Assembly (NCBI GenBank): GCA_009784945.1
Contig: WQXH01000003.1
Coordinates: 1 to 64,000 of the forward strand
DNA from: Coriobacteriia bacterium
Lineage (GTDB): Bacteria > Actinomycetota > Coriobacteriia > Coriobacteriales > UBA8131
Direction: 5' to 3'
Length of the DNA stretch: 64,000 bases
Made by a program: the position numbers and the translations under genes
The notes under the pieces: generated by a model
Told to the model about the DNA's origin: nothing
Seen by the model: the letters and a program-made list of their open reading frames with translations, nothing else
Database searches by the model: none
Shown here: piece by piece, positions 31,516-41,967 of the stretch
How the letters are laid out: every line of letters starts with the position of its first letter
Numbering within the stretch: position 1 is the stretch's first letter

Positions 31516-32517
31516 ATGACAAACTATATAGCATATAACGATAAGGATCAGATACGTCGAGACGTAAGAAGTGTTGTATTAGGTGTGGCTGCCTTTATCC
31601 TGACCATGAGCCTTGTATCCGCGGTGGTGCTGGCCGTTGCCGTCGTCTTTGAAAACATGGGCGAATTAATGCAAGTGGTTGAAGAAATGGACGGCCCAAT
31701 GAGCTTTGAAAGCTCGAGTCAATTAGCAGACTTTTCTATTGAGTCAATAGGTGATTATATTGGCCTTGCTTCCATTCTCGGCATGCTCTGCGGTCTACCC
31801 TGGCTTTTTTTGGTGCGTGGTAAAAAGTTCCTCACCTCTGATGTTACGCGAGTACACAGTAAGGTCAACATCCCTACGATTTCTTTTCTTTTTATTCTCA
31901 TCTTAGGCGTTCAGTTTTTGATGGTACTTATACAAACGGGAGTTGAACCCCTCTTTGAGCAAACAGGCGGCTCGTTTACCGAGGCTCTCGAAGAGAGCAC
32001 CGCGAGTCTGGTGAGCTGGCCTTGGGGCGTGCTGTATGTGGTTATCCTCGGGCCCATCTTTGAAGAGCTGGTGTTTAGGGGAGCTGTCATGCGCAGGCTC
32101 GAGCGTCACGGCGCTAACTTTGCCATCATTGTATCTTCCGTGCTTTTTGGGCTCTATCACATGATTTTGTTTCAGGCGATATTCGCATTTTTCATCGGTC
32201 TCATTCTTGCTTATGCGGCTGGCAGGTTCTCGCTTAAATGGGCGATACTTCTCCACATGCTCAATAACGGCTTGGCTGTTTTGCAGGTTCACTTTGCGTT
32301 GGATGAGACCTTTGCCCTCGTTGTGCTCATCTGTTACTTTGTTGCCTTTATTATTACCCTCGCAGTCCTCATAGCAAAGAAACGACTTATTACGGCTCAA
32401 AGAAGGGCAGGCGCGCCCCTTAATCCTCGAGTGTACGCCTATGCCTTTTCGAGCCCCTGGATAATTGCCTACCTTTTCATAACTACCCTCGTAGCCGTTC
32501 AGCTTCTCTTTATCTGA
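31516..32517 (+). CDS. CPBP-family intramembrane metalloprotease
   Basis: GPIFEELVFRGAVMRRLERHG...FGLYHM; multiple TM segments. Confidence 0.88.
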   Translation: MTNYIAYNDKDQIRRDVRSVVLGVAAFILTMSLVSAVVLAVAVVFENMGELMQVVEEMDGPMSFESSSQLADFSIESIGDYIGLASILGMLCGLPWLFLVRGKKFLTSDVTRVHSKVNIPTISFLFILILGVQFLMVLIQTGVEPLFEQTGGSFTEALEESTASLVSWPWGVLYVVILGPIFEELVFRGAVMRRLERHGANFAIIVSSVLFGLYHMILFQAIFAFFIGLILAYAAGRFSLKWAILLHMLNNGLAVLQVHFALDETFALVVLICYFVAFIITLAVLIAKKRLITAQRRAGAPLNPRVYAYAFSSPWIIAYLFITTLVAVQLLFI

Positions 32518-32520
32518 CTC

Positions 32521-34686
32521 ATGCTCATTTGCAGTGCCAGCTCCGTTACCAAGTCCTTTGGCCTCAGGGTGCTCTTTTCTGACGCTTCATTTACCATTCA
32601 ATCCAATGAACGCATTGCCTTGGTTGGAGCCAATGGATCGGGCAAAACCACCCTACTCAATATCATATCTCAGCGCGATGCAATAGATTCGGGTACGCTG
32701 ACGCTTGCCAAGGGTATGCATCTTGGTTATCTGGAGCAGGGCACCCTGGGAGCAGTGAGCGAGAAAACCGTTCTTGAGCAGGTACTCGGAGCCAAGCAGG
32801 AGCTACTGAACGTAAGGGCACGACTCACCGAGCTGGAAGAGGAATTGGCCTCTACCAGCCCCTCTGGGCCTACTGATGACAAGGCTTCCTCTCAAGAGGC
32901 CGAGCGGCATGAACAGCTGCTCAAGGAATACGGCAGACTCTCAGATAGCTTTGACAATGCAGGCGGTTGGCACATGGATGCTGATGCCCAAACCGTATTA
33001 GCCGGACTGGGCTTTAAGACGGCAGACGCAAGCCGCAGGGTGGATGAGTTTAGCGGTGGCTGGCAAATGCGCATTGCCCTGGCTCGCCTGCTTTTTGCAC
33101 GCCCTGATTTGCTGCTCCTTGATGAGCCTACCAACCACCTCGATCTAGAGAGCGTACGCTGGCTTGAGTCTTTCTTGCGCAGTTACGAAGGCGCAGTAGT
33201 GGTAGTTAGCCACGATCGCGCCTTTATGGACGGCATGGTTACCCGCATCTGGAATATAGAAAACGAGCAGATCCACCTGTATCGAGGTAACTACAGTGCC
33301 TTTGAGTCAGCACGAGACAAAGAGCGCGAGCTGCGCCAGGCTGCCTACGAACGACAAAAAGAAGAGATTGCCCAGATGGAAGTGTTTATCAATCGCTTCA
33401 GGTATAAAGCTTCCAAGGCACGACAGGTGCAAGAGCGAGTCAAGAAGCTTGAGAAGCTCGAGCGCATTATTCCGCCGGAGGGCAAGCCTAAGATCAGCTT
33501 CAGGTTTAAGCAACCGCCGCGTACCGGGGATTTAGTCATTGAGCTCAAGGACATTGCCAAGGCTTACGGCAGCCTGGATGTCTACGGCGGAAAGCACCCG
33601 CTGCTCAACTTAAAGCTCTATAGAGGCGACCGTGTAGCCCTGGTTGGTCCAAACGGCGCTGGTAAGTCTACCATGCTTAAGATTTTAGCCGACGTGCTTA
33701 CCTTTGAGTCCGGGCAGCGTGTGCTTGGTACCAAGGTTGCCTCAAGCTACTTTGCGCAGCATCAGGTAGAAGAGCTGCGGGCAAGCGCCACAGTGTTTGA
33801 AGAGCTCGACGGTGTGGCGCCTGGCTGGACCATAGGGGAGGTGCGCGGTCTTTTGGGCGCCTTTCTTTTTGTAGGAGACGATGTCAATAAGAAGGTCAGC
33901 GTGCTCTCGGGTGGAGAGAAGAGTCGACTCGCCCTGGCAAAAATGCTCGTGAGCCCTACGCCTTTGCTCTGCATGGACGAGCCCACTAATCACTTGGATA
34001 TTTCTTCTGCCGATGTTCTTGAAGCGGCGCTCTTGGCATTTAGCGGCACCCTGGTTCTTATTACGCATGACCGTCACCTGATACGCAAGGTGGCAAACCG
34101 CATTATCGAGATTGACTCGGGTCGTGTGCGAGAATTCATTGGAGACTATGACTATTATCTTGGCAAGATAGAAGAAGAGGCTGTTGCCTCGCTGGGAGCT
34201 GATGAGAAGCCGAGCTACTACCAAGATGCTTCGCGCTTGGCACTTCCAGCAGACAAGCCCGTACGCAGCAAGAAGCACGCACACTCAGACAAGGTGAGCA
34301 CCATGAGTGCCAGAGCAGCGCTTCCCTTGTCACCCTCAAGTGACAAGGGAAGCGCTGCTCTGTCGCACGTGCCACCACCCCTGGCATCCGCAGCTGGCCC
34401 CAAGACCAAGGAGCAAAAGCGACTCGAAGCTGAGGCTCGCACGCGCACCTATCAAAATCTCAAGGACGATCGAGCACGGCTTAAGGTGCTGGAGCCAGAG
34501 CTTGAGCAGGCACAGGAAGAATATGATCGCATCGTAGAGGCCATGGCAGATGAGGCGCTTTATAATGACAAGGAAAGCTTTACCGCGCTTATGGACAGGT
34601 ATAATGAACTCAAGCGAACTATTCCCCGCTTAGAGGAGGAGTGGTACGAGATAACTGCACGTATAGAATTCGAATTGAATGGATAA
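32521..34686 (+). CDS. ABC-F family ATPase (two ABC domains plus C-terminal coiled coil)
   Basis: [54 protein letters not shown]; second [15 protein letters not shown] / [15 protein letters not shown]. Confidence 0.94.
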   Translation: MLICSASSVTKSFGLRVLFSDASFTIQSNERIALVGANGSGKTTLLNIISQRDAIDSGTLTLAKGMHLGYLEQGTLGAVSEKTVLEQVLGAKQELLNVRARLTELEEELASTSPSGPTDDKASSQEAERHEQLLKEYGRLSDSFDNAGGWHMDADAQTVLAGLGFKTADASRRVDEFSGGWQMRIALARLLFARPDLLLLDEPTNHLDLESVRWLESFLRSYEGAVVVVSHDRAFMDGMVTRIWNIENEQIHLYRGNYSAFESARDKERELRQAAYERQKEEIAQMEVFINRFRYKASKARQVQERVKKLEKLERIIPPEGKPKISFRFKQPPRTGDLVIELKDIAKAYGSLDVYGGKHPLLNLKLYRGDRVALVGPNGAGKSTMLKILADVLTFESGQRVLGTKVASSYFAQHQVEELRASATVFEELDGVAPGWTIGEVRGLLGAFLFVGDDVNKKVSVLSGGEKSRLALAKMLVSPTPLLCMDEPTNHLDISSADVLEAALLAFSGTLVLITHDRHLIRKVANRIIEIDSGRVREFIGDYDYYLGKIEEEAVASLGADEKPSYYQDASRLALPADKPVRSKKHAHSDKVSTMSARAALPLSPSSDKGSAALSHVPPPLASAAGPKTKEQKRLEAEARTRTYQNLKDDRARLKVLEPELEQAQEEYDRIVEAMADEALYNDKESFTALMDRYNELKRTIPRLEEEWYEITARIEFELNG
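34311..34362. repeat. Perfect 23-bp-arm inverted repeat (6-nt loop) inside the ABC-F CDS
   Basis: CAGAGCAGCGCTTCCCTTGTCAC-CCTCAA-GTGACAAGGGAAGCGCTGCTCTG read directly. Confidence 0.92.
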
Positions 34687-34693
34687 TTGATTT

Positions 34694-35428
34694 ATGGATC
34701 CTGTGATAGTAAACGAAATATTTCATACGAAGGTTTTTGGCCTCATACCTCTTACGGGCATTATCATGCTCCTTTGTTTTGTTCCTGCCATCGTTGTGCA
34801 TGAAGTTGCTCATGGCTATATGGCATGGAAGCTGGGTGATCCCACTGCAAAGAGCAGAGGAAGGCTCTCCCTTAACCCCCTTAAGCATATTGATCCCTTT
34901 GGTACGGTAATACTACCTATCTTTCTCGCTTTAATGGGAGGGCCAGTTTTTGGCTATGCAAAGCCGGTGCCCTATAATCCCAGCTACTTCAAGGATATCA
35001 GAAAAGGCGAGCTTCTTACCGGAATGGCTGGGCCTGCATCTAACCTGCTTATGGGAGGTGTGGCCGCGTTTGCATGCATAGCACTTGTTTTGACGGGCTT
35101 TCTTTCTGGAGCAGTTTCCACCTGGGTCATTTTGATAAGCTACTACTTTATCTTTATCAATTTCGTTTTGATGTTCTTCAATCTTCTTCCCATACCTCCG
35201 CTTGATGGATCAAGCATCATGGCTCCCTTCCTGTCTGACCGAGCACTCCAGAAGTACTACAGTGTGCAGCGCTACGCCCTGCCCTTTTTGCTCATCCTTC
35301 TTTTTGTGGTGCCCTGGCTTACGACGCAGCTTGGTTTTCCGTTTTCTCCTATTCAAGCTTACATTGGAGTTACGGCAGGCAATCTGGCAGGTTTATTCCT
35401 TGATGCTATTACCTCCATTGTCGGCTGA
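34694..35428 (+). CDS. Site-2 protease family (M50) membrane metalloprotease
   Basis: PAIVVHEVAHGYMAWKLGD (HExxH); FNLLPIPPLDGSS. Confidence 0.9.
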   Translation: MDPVIVNEIFHTKVFGLIPLTGIIMLLCFVPAIVVHEVAHGYMAWKLGDPTAKSRGRLSLNPLKHIDPFGTVILPIFLALMGGPVFGYAKPVPYNPSYFKDIRKGELLTGMAGPASNLLMGGVAAFACIALVLTGFLSGAVSTWVILISYYFIFINFVLMFFNLLPIPPLDGSSIMAPFLSDRALQKYYSVQRYALPFLLILLFVVPWLTTQLGFPFSPIQAYIGVTAGNLAGLFLDAITSIVG

Positions 35429-36484
<1,056 letters not shown>

Positions 36485-36505
36485 AGAATTATTATTGGAG
36501 AGTAA

Positions 36506-36763
36506 GGGTTTCTGTGAGCGAGTAGATTGCCTTCAAAAAAGAGTTCGTGCTGAAAGGAGTGTATACCTGATACATGACTGAGGTACGGAGTCTATTTGAA
36601 AGGCAAGATGCCGCTCACAGGAAGCCGGAAGAGAGGGTTTCTGTGAGCGAGTAGATGGCCTTGAAAAAAGAGTACGTGCCGACAGGAGTGTATACCTGAT
36701 ACATGACTGAGGTACGGAGTCTATTTGAAAGGCAAGATGCCGCTCACAGGAAGCCGGAAGAGA
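36506..36763. repeat. Two tandem copies of a 129-bp element, each able to fold into a long imperfect hairpin
   Basis: Unit 1 36506..36634, unit 2 36635..36763; period 129 measured from GGGTTTCTGTGAGCG and from GAAGCCGGAAGAGA. Confidence 0.92.
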
Positions 36764-36768
36764 AGGTA

Positions 36769-37584
36769 ATGTCATACAATGTAAAAACAGCAGACTTCGA
36801 AGGCCCCTTTCAGTTGCTTTTGCATCTGGTAAGCCAGCGAAAGGTTGACATTGGCAATATCTCGATAACCGAGGTGGCAAGCCAGTACCTGGAGTATCTG
36901 GGAGACATGAAGAATCTCGACATGGATGTGGCCTCAGACTTTGTTGAGGTTGCTGCCAGCTTACTGGCAATCAAAGCTTCCTCTCTTTTGCCCAATGCCT
37001 CAGACTACGAATTTGACACCGATGAATTTGACGACATCGAACCTGAGCAAGCCAGAGAGATACTTATCTCACGCCTCGTGGCTTACAAACAGTTTAGGAA
37101 TGCTGCTGCCGCTCTTTCTTCTCGCATGGAAAACGAGGGAAGAATGCATGCGCGTCATGCAGGGCTGGAGATGCCTTTTCTTTCGGTATTGCCAGACTAT
37201 CTTGATGGAGTCAATCTCGAGAATTTGGCGCTCATCTGTGCTGGTTTGGCTGCAAGGCGCGAAGAGTTCCTCATGGAGGCACGGCATATTGCCGCACGAC
37301 CCATACCGGTAGAAAGCTGCCTGGAAAACATCTGCGAGCGTCTCTCAAAAAAGAGGCGGATGACCTTTAGCGAGCTCTTGACCGACCGCCGAGACAGCGC
37401 AACGCTCATAGCAAGCTTTTTAGCCATGCTTGAGTTATTCCATAGAGGCATGATTGATGTTGAGCAACAAGAACTTGATGGAACCATAGTGCTGAGCTGG
37501 ATAGACGAAGAGCACTGGGCTCCTGCTGTCCCTCTACCAGGCGAAGCAAGCCCGGTAGACGATTATTTGGAAAAAAAGAACTAG
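36769..37584 (+). CDS. scpA: Segregation and condensation protein A
   Basis: MSYNVKTADFEGPFQLLLHLVSQRKVDIGNISITEVASQYLEYL; start set at 36769, downstream of the repeat. Confidence 0.93.
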   Translation: MSYNVKTADFEGPFQLLLHLVSQRKVDIGNISITEVASQYLEYLGDMKNLDMDVASDFVEVAASLLAIKASSLLPNASDYEFDTDEFDDIEPEQAREILISRLVAYKQFRNAAAALSSRMENEGRMHARHAGLEMPFLSVLPDYLDGVNLENLALICAGLAARREEFLMEARHIAARPIPVESCLENICERLSKKRRMTFSELLTDRRDSATLIASFLAMLELFHRGMIDVEQQELDGTIVLSWIDEEHWAPAVPLPGEASPVDDYLEKKN

Positions 37585-37588
37585 AGGA

Positions 37589-38317
37589 GTGATTGTGATG
37601 GCACAAGAGGACTTGTATGGAGTTCTGGAAGCCTTGTTATTTGTATCTGATGAGCCAGTGAGTGCAGCAGAACTGGCCAAGATTATAGAAGCACGCCCTT
37701 CTGAGGTAGACAGCGCTCTGGCCTTTTTGGCACACCGTTTTGCTGACGAGGAGAGAGGTATACAGCTGCGTGAGGTAGCAGGAGGATGGCGGTTGTATTC
37801 GCACCCAGCCTATCACGAAGTCATCGAACGTTACGTAGCATCTTGGGACACCCGCTCGCTCTCGCAGGCTGCCTTGGAAACCCTTGCAGTCATAGCCTAT
37901 CATCAGCCGGTAACACGCTCAAATATCAATGCCATCCGTGGCGTAGGCTCCGAGGGAGTGGTTTCTTCGCTCGTAGAAAAGGGATTGGTGCGCGAGACAG
38001 GGCGTGCCTCTGCTCCAGGAAATGCCATTCTCTACGGCACCAGCCGCACCTTCTTAGAACGTTTTGGCCTCAAGAGCCTCGGCGATCTGCCCCCCTTGGA
38101 ACAATTTGCCCCCGACGACTACACCAAGCAGGTCATTCGTGAGCGTCTTTCTGCCGCCGCTGGCAATACCTCTACACTTGAGCTCGATGCCAGTGCCGAG
38201 CAGATGTCCAGAGATACTCAAGACTATGACGACGATGATCGTGATGACTTTGATGAAAAGTACGACTCCGAATATGACGCTGAGCTCGAGCTTGCAAGAG
38301 AATTGAGCGAATCATAG
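37589..38317 (+). CDS. scpB: Segregation and condensation protein B
   Basis: LEALLFVSDEPVSAAELAKII...LSQAALETLAVIAYHQPVTRSNINAIRGV. Confidence 0.93.
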   Translation: MIVMAQEDLYGVLEALLFVSDEPVSAAELAKIIEARPSEVDSALAFLAHRFADEERGIQLREVAGGWRLYSHPAYHEVIERYVASWDTRSLSQAALETLAVIAYHQPVTRSNINAIRGVGSEGVVSSLVEKGLVRETGRASAPGNAILYGTSRTFLERFGLKSLGDLPPLEQFAPDDYTKQVIRERLSAAAGNTSTLELDASAEQMSRDTQDYDDDDRDDFDEKYDSEYDAELELARELSES

Positions 38318-38331
38318 AGCGTCTCTACCCT

Positions 38332-39150
38332 ATGCGCCTTCAGAAGTTTTTAGCTCGCGGCGGAGCTGCTTCGCGCCGTGGATCAGAAGACCTGATGACT
38401 GCTGGCAGGGTTACGGTAAATGGAGCGGTGGTGAGGGAGCTTGGCAGCAAGGTTGACCCCTTGAAAGATGAGGTGCGCGTAGACAACAAGCTGGTGACCC
38501 TTGCAGATCAAAAAGACTACTTTATGATGCACAAACCTGCCGGATATCTCACTACGATGTTTGATCCGCAGGGGCGTCCTACTGTGTGCGATCTACTACC
38601 CAAAGAGCGTGCCGCCGGTCTCTTTCCCGTGGGCAGACTCGACTATGACACCACAGGCCTCCTGCTATTTATGACCGATGGCGAGCTGGCTCACCGTCTC
38701 TTGCATCCAAAAAATCACGTGGCAAAGCGATATCTGGTAACCGTGGATGGTGTTCTCACCAACGCAGATGTGATGCAATTAAGCGAGGGCATCGAGCTTC
38801 ACGACGGTTTGACCAAGCCGGCAGTGGTTGAGATTCTGGGCGCTCCGCTGGGCAACGGTTCTGGCACCAATCATCTTAAGCAGTTCAAGAAACTCAATAC
38901 CAACGAACGTATACAACTGGCTGCTGGCGAGCTGCCAGTTGTGACAACTGAGGCAAGTATCACGATATCTGAGGGCCGTAAGCGCCAGGTCAAGCGTATG
39001 TTTGCCTACGTAGGCCGCCCGGTAGTCAGTCTGCATCGCCAAGCCTTTGGTTCTGTTGTGCTGGGCGATCTTGCGCCAGGTGAATGTAGAAAGCTGACTA
39101 CAGAAGAGGTTGCAGGTTTACAGAACGCAGTGCGGATGGAAGCTGTTTGA
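38332..39150 (+). CDS. RsuA/RluB-family pseudouridine synthase
   Basis: MRLQKFLARGGAASRRGSEDLM (S4 domain); PVGRLDYDTTGLLLFMTDGELAHRLLHP. Confidence 0.93.
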   Translation: MRLQKFLARGGAASRRGSEDLMTAGRVTVNGAVVRELGSKVDPLKDEVRVDNKLVTLADQKDYFMMHKPAGYLTTMFDPQGRPTVCDLLPKERAAGLFPVGRLDYDTTGLLLFMTDGELAHRLLHPKNHVAKRYLVTVDGVLTNADVMQLSEGIELHDGLTKPAVVEILGAPLGNGSGTNHLKQFKKLNTNERIQLAAGELPVVTTEASITISEGRKRQVKRMFAYVGRPVVSLHRQAFGSVVLGDLAPGECRKLTTEEVAGLQNAVRMEAV

Positions 39151-39211
39151 GCACCGTTGACTTGAGGGAGTATTGCAGCAGCACCTGCTGAGAGGGAGGG
39201 GAGCTGTGTCT

Positions 39212-39733
39212 TCAGTATCCAGTCAAGTTGAGACCTTCGAGTGTGCCTCTAAACATAGGGCCAGTTTTGCTGAATCTGGCAAAGTCATCGGGAAAGACTA
39301 TCGAGCTTCGTTTGTGCAAGCGAGCTTCCTCGGCAGGTTCCAGGATTTCTGCAACAAACTGGCTGCAGAAGCGACGATACTTTCTCTTCCAATAAGGAAA
39401 ACGCACCGCAGCCATCAAGACTCCAGGCACATCATACTTCCAGATCTTGCAGCTATCATGGAAGGAAGCCAAATGCTTTTTCATTTCGTCGTAGTCTTCT
39501 TGAGATACCGAGATCTTATACAAGGCGCACTTAACGTTTTTGCGCTTTTGACAGATTTTTTCGGGCTCTTCGATATGAAAGCCTCTTCGGGTAAAGCTGT
39601 AGAACTTACCCTTCTCATCGTCAAAACCTATCGAAGCATGCGAATAGTAGCCCCGAATCAAGAAGAGAATAAACAAAGAGAAATTGTCTGAATGCTTTGT
39701 GAGTAATACAAAAACATCCCGCGTGTCGCTCAT
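39212..39733 (-). CDS. Hypothetical protein resembling YiiX/NlpC-P60-like permuted papain-fold hydrolases
   Basis: FLIRGYYSHASIGFDDEKGKFYSF ... RRFCSQFVAEIL (His and Cys motif arrangement). Start chosen at ATG 39733 with an upstream GAGAGG. Confidence 0.5.
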   Translation of the reverse strand: MSDTRDVFVLLTKHSDNFSLFILFLIRGYYSHASIGFDDEKGKFYSFTRRGFHIEEPEKICQKRKNVKCALYKISVSQEDYDEMKKHLASFHDSCKIWKYDVPGVLMAAVRFPYWKRKYRRFCSQFVAEILEPAEEARLHKRSSIVFPDDFARFSKTGPMFRGTLEGLNLTGY

Positions 39734-39956
39734 CGACCGACCTCTCGTTATCAACACGACCGTGCACTCTTAAGAGTTTTTACAAACCTAACTGGTATAT
39801 GCTAGCAGAAAACAGAAAAAACCGCCAATACGCGCCCAGTTTTGTTACCAGTTGCATGGGGTTGGTTCACTAGTCACACATCTGTCGTCCTGTCGCGTTT
39901 TGCGCAGACCTACTACAGGTCTGTCTATAATGCTAGCAGACCCTGCGGTCCTGTCC

Positions 39957-39987
39957 TGCAACATTCGAGCGCAGCTCGAATGTTGCA
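39957..39987. repeat. Hairpin TGCAACATTCGAGC-GCA-GCTCGAATGTTGCA in noncoding DNA
   Basis: Perfect 14-bp arms, 3-nt loop; related core at 25585..25603. Confidence 0.85.
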
Positions 39988-40112
39988 CGAACCGCTCTTC
40001 GAGCGAACGCGACATGAGGTGTAGGATGAGTTGGACTGAACTGTTACATGGGTTGCCAGGGGGACGGTTACTTTTAGCGCTGCAAAAAAACTATAATTAT
40101 TGAGCAGATATT

Positions 40113-40206
40113 ACGGTTGTGCATGATTTCCAGGGAAAATAACCCTTAGATAGCCTGAATATGGCTATTCTAGTGTACTTAGGCACAAAAAATCGTGCAC
40201 AACCGT
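40113..40206. repeat. 94-bp MITE-like element with 17-bp terminal inverted repeats (1 mismatch)
   Basis: ACGGTTGTGCATGATTT ... AAATCGTGCACAACCGT. Confidence 0.75.
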
Positions 40207-40296
40207 CATTGTGGCACAAATTCTGGCTAAATAATGTAGAAGAGGCTTGAGCAGATACAGGTAACGGGGCAGGAGCATGTGACAAGACGGAAGTTA

Positions 40297-40752
40297 TCAG
40301 TAGCACTCTTGCGGACTCCTCCCTTCTTTGAGGCAGGTGTAGACTTGCTCTACAGCAGCAAGTACATCGTCATGCAATGGGGCAAAGAATTCGGTATGAG
40401 AGGGTTGTATACCCAAGAAGACCACTTCTTTACAGCATGCTTTGAGTTCACTCAGTAGATAGGTGAGGGGAAGTGAGTGAGTAGTGATGAGGTAGTCAGT
40501 AAAGACCTCCTCCTCATGCAAAATGCGTACTGCGCCAGGCTCAAGTCCCATGTCTGCCGCATCTACCACAAGGAGGTAGTCCGGTGACTTTCTGCGAATG
40601 ACTGCCAACTCGTCTTCGGGCGTCTGTCCTCCATCGATGACCTCCCACCCACTAGCGGGATCATCCATAAGCATCTTGGCAAGCAATGGCCCAGCTGCAT
40701 CATCGCCTCTTAGCACGCTGCCAACAGTAAGAATCAAGGAGTTGCTACTCAA
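40297..40752 (-). CDS. hycI: Hydrogenase maturation endopeptidase HycI-like
   Basis: LILTVGSVLRGDDAAGPLLAKML...YLLVVDAADMGLEPGAVRIL...TTHSLPLTYLL. Confidence 0.88.
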   Translation of the reverse strand: MSSNSLILTVGSVLRGDDAAGPLLAKMLMDDPASGWEVIDGGQTPEDELAVIRRKSPDYLLVVDAADMGLEPGAVRILHEEEVFTDYLITTHSLPLTYLLSELKACCKEVVFLGIQPSHTEFFAPLHDDVLAAVEQVYTCLKEGRSPQECY

Positions 40753-41168
40753 GGGCGCACCTCTCTCGCCATTAAGTACACCGTGCGAGAGCGCATGATA
40801 CGATTGAGAGACTGAGCAAAGCTCAGCAGCCAGACAGCAGAGGATTGCCCTAAGTTTTGTAGTGCTACAAGCAGATAAGCCGCATGGTTTTTGTCTATCT
40901 GAATCTCCCCATGCCTCAGTATGCCTTCGAGCTTGTAGCGCGCTTGACTTCCCTCTGGCAGCATCTCGATCAGCTTGCGGTATTCATGCATTGGGCACCG
41001 GAACGCTTCACTCAAGCAGTCGATGACACCCGTGTGGTGCCCAACAGCTAAAGCGTAGTAGAGCACTTCTTGAGACTGCTCAGGAACTGCACGCTCGCTA
41101 TCAACAAACTTGGTGCTCAATTGATAGAAGATTACCTCACCGCCGTCAGTAGAGCTACTGCTGCTCAT
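40749..41168 (-). CDS. hycH: Formate hydrogenlyase maturation protein HycH-like
   Basis: Position between hyfI and hycI; VIFYQLSTKFVDSE...LYYALAVGHHTGVIDCL. Confidence 0.8.
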   Translation of the reverse strand: MSSSSSTDGGEVIFYQLSTKFVDSERAVPEQSQEVLYYALAVGHHTGVIDCLSEAFRCPMHEYRKLIEMLPEGSQARYKLEGILRHGEIQIDKNHAAYLLVALQNLGQSSAVWLLSFAQSLNRIMRSRTVYLMAREVRP

Positions 41169-41967
41169 AACAAGCTTCCATGCTGGCAGTAAGGGCACAA
41201 AGCTCAGTCTTGAGCTCGGTAAGCACCTCTCTCTTGCGCGGATCGCTCGCCTCAGAAATCAGGGCTTGTATGCTGATAAGAGCGTCCTCACCGCCAGACT
41301 CGAGAGCTGCCATGAACTCGTTGGACATGTCCTTGCCCGAGCGATAACCAGAGAGCACCCGTGCCTTGCGCTCGATAGCCGTTCTCACCTTATAGGGTAT
41401 GGCCTCAAAAGGCAGGGGAGCAAGCTCGCCGGGCAGCTCCGCAGATGTGCTTCTCTGAAGCTTTTGTTCAAGCAAGCCTAATGCCATCGCAAAACCATAG
41501 ATGGTTTGAGCAGGGGTGGGTGGGCAGCCGGGAACATAGACATCTACAGGAAAAAGCTGGTCAGTTCCACCCCACACACAATAGTTGTCGTGAAAGATGC
41601 CACCCGTGCAGCCGCAGGCTCCGTAAGACACAACGAGCTTGGGGTCGGGCGCACCCTGCCAGGCACGCAGTGCAGGCATGCGCATCGAGCGGGTGAGCGA
41701 GCCCGTATATATCAAGATGTCTGCGTGACGCGGGCTGGGTGTGTTTTTGATGCCAAAGCGCTCGGCGTCAAACACCGGAGTGATGGTTGAGAAGATTTCT
41801 ATCTCGCAGCCATTGCAGCCTCCGCAGTCAATGCGATAGAGATAGACAGAGCGTTTGATGCTGTTTAAGAGGGCAGACTTGGCCTTGATGATGCTTTCAT
41901 CAAGGGTAATCCTATCCAGCTTATATTGAAGGCGACTGGGGTATTCGTGATCTATTAACACAGCCAC
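41155..41967 (-). CDS. hyfI: Group 4 [NiFe]-hydrogenase small subunit (NuoB-like, HycG/HyfI)
   Basis: IDCGGCNGCEIEI...VSYGACGCTGGIFHDNYCVWGG...YVPGCPPTPAQTIYGFAMALG. Confidence 0.92.
   Translation of the reverse strand: MAVLIDHEYPSRLQYKLDRITLDESIIKAKSALLNSIKRSVYLYRIDCGGCNGCEIEIFSTITPVFDAERFGIKNTPSPRHADILIYTGSLTRSMRMPALRAWQGAPDPKLVVSYGACGCTGGIFHDNYCVWGGTDQLFPVDVYVPGCPPTPAQTIYGFAMALGLLEQKLQRSTSAELPGELAPLPFEAIPYKVRTAIERKARVLSGYRSGKDMSNEFMAALESGGEDALISIQALISEASDPRKREVLTELKTELCALTASMEACYEQQ

Noticed and set aside
36485-36768. T-box or trp attenuator
   Set aside because: The structured region is downstream of trpS, and no T-box sequence (TGGN-type) or Trp-rich leader peptide was seen.
36533-36970. 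145-aa minus-strand ORF with a 43-aa internal repeat
   Set aside because: It is the antisense reading of the 129-bp tandem repeat (129 = 43 codons) plus antisense scpA; no independent support as a protein.
38928-38943. Possible small palindrome/insertion in the RluB-like gene (CAACTGGC...GCCAGTTG)
   Set aside because: Arms of only 8 bp; within expectation for this amount of sequence.
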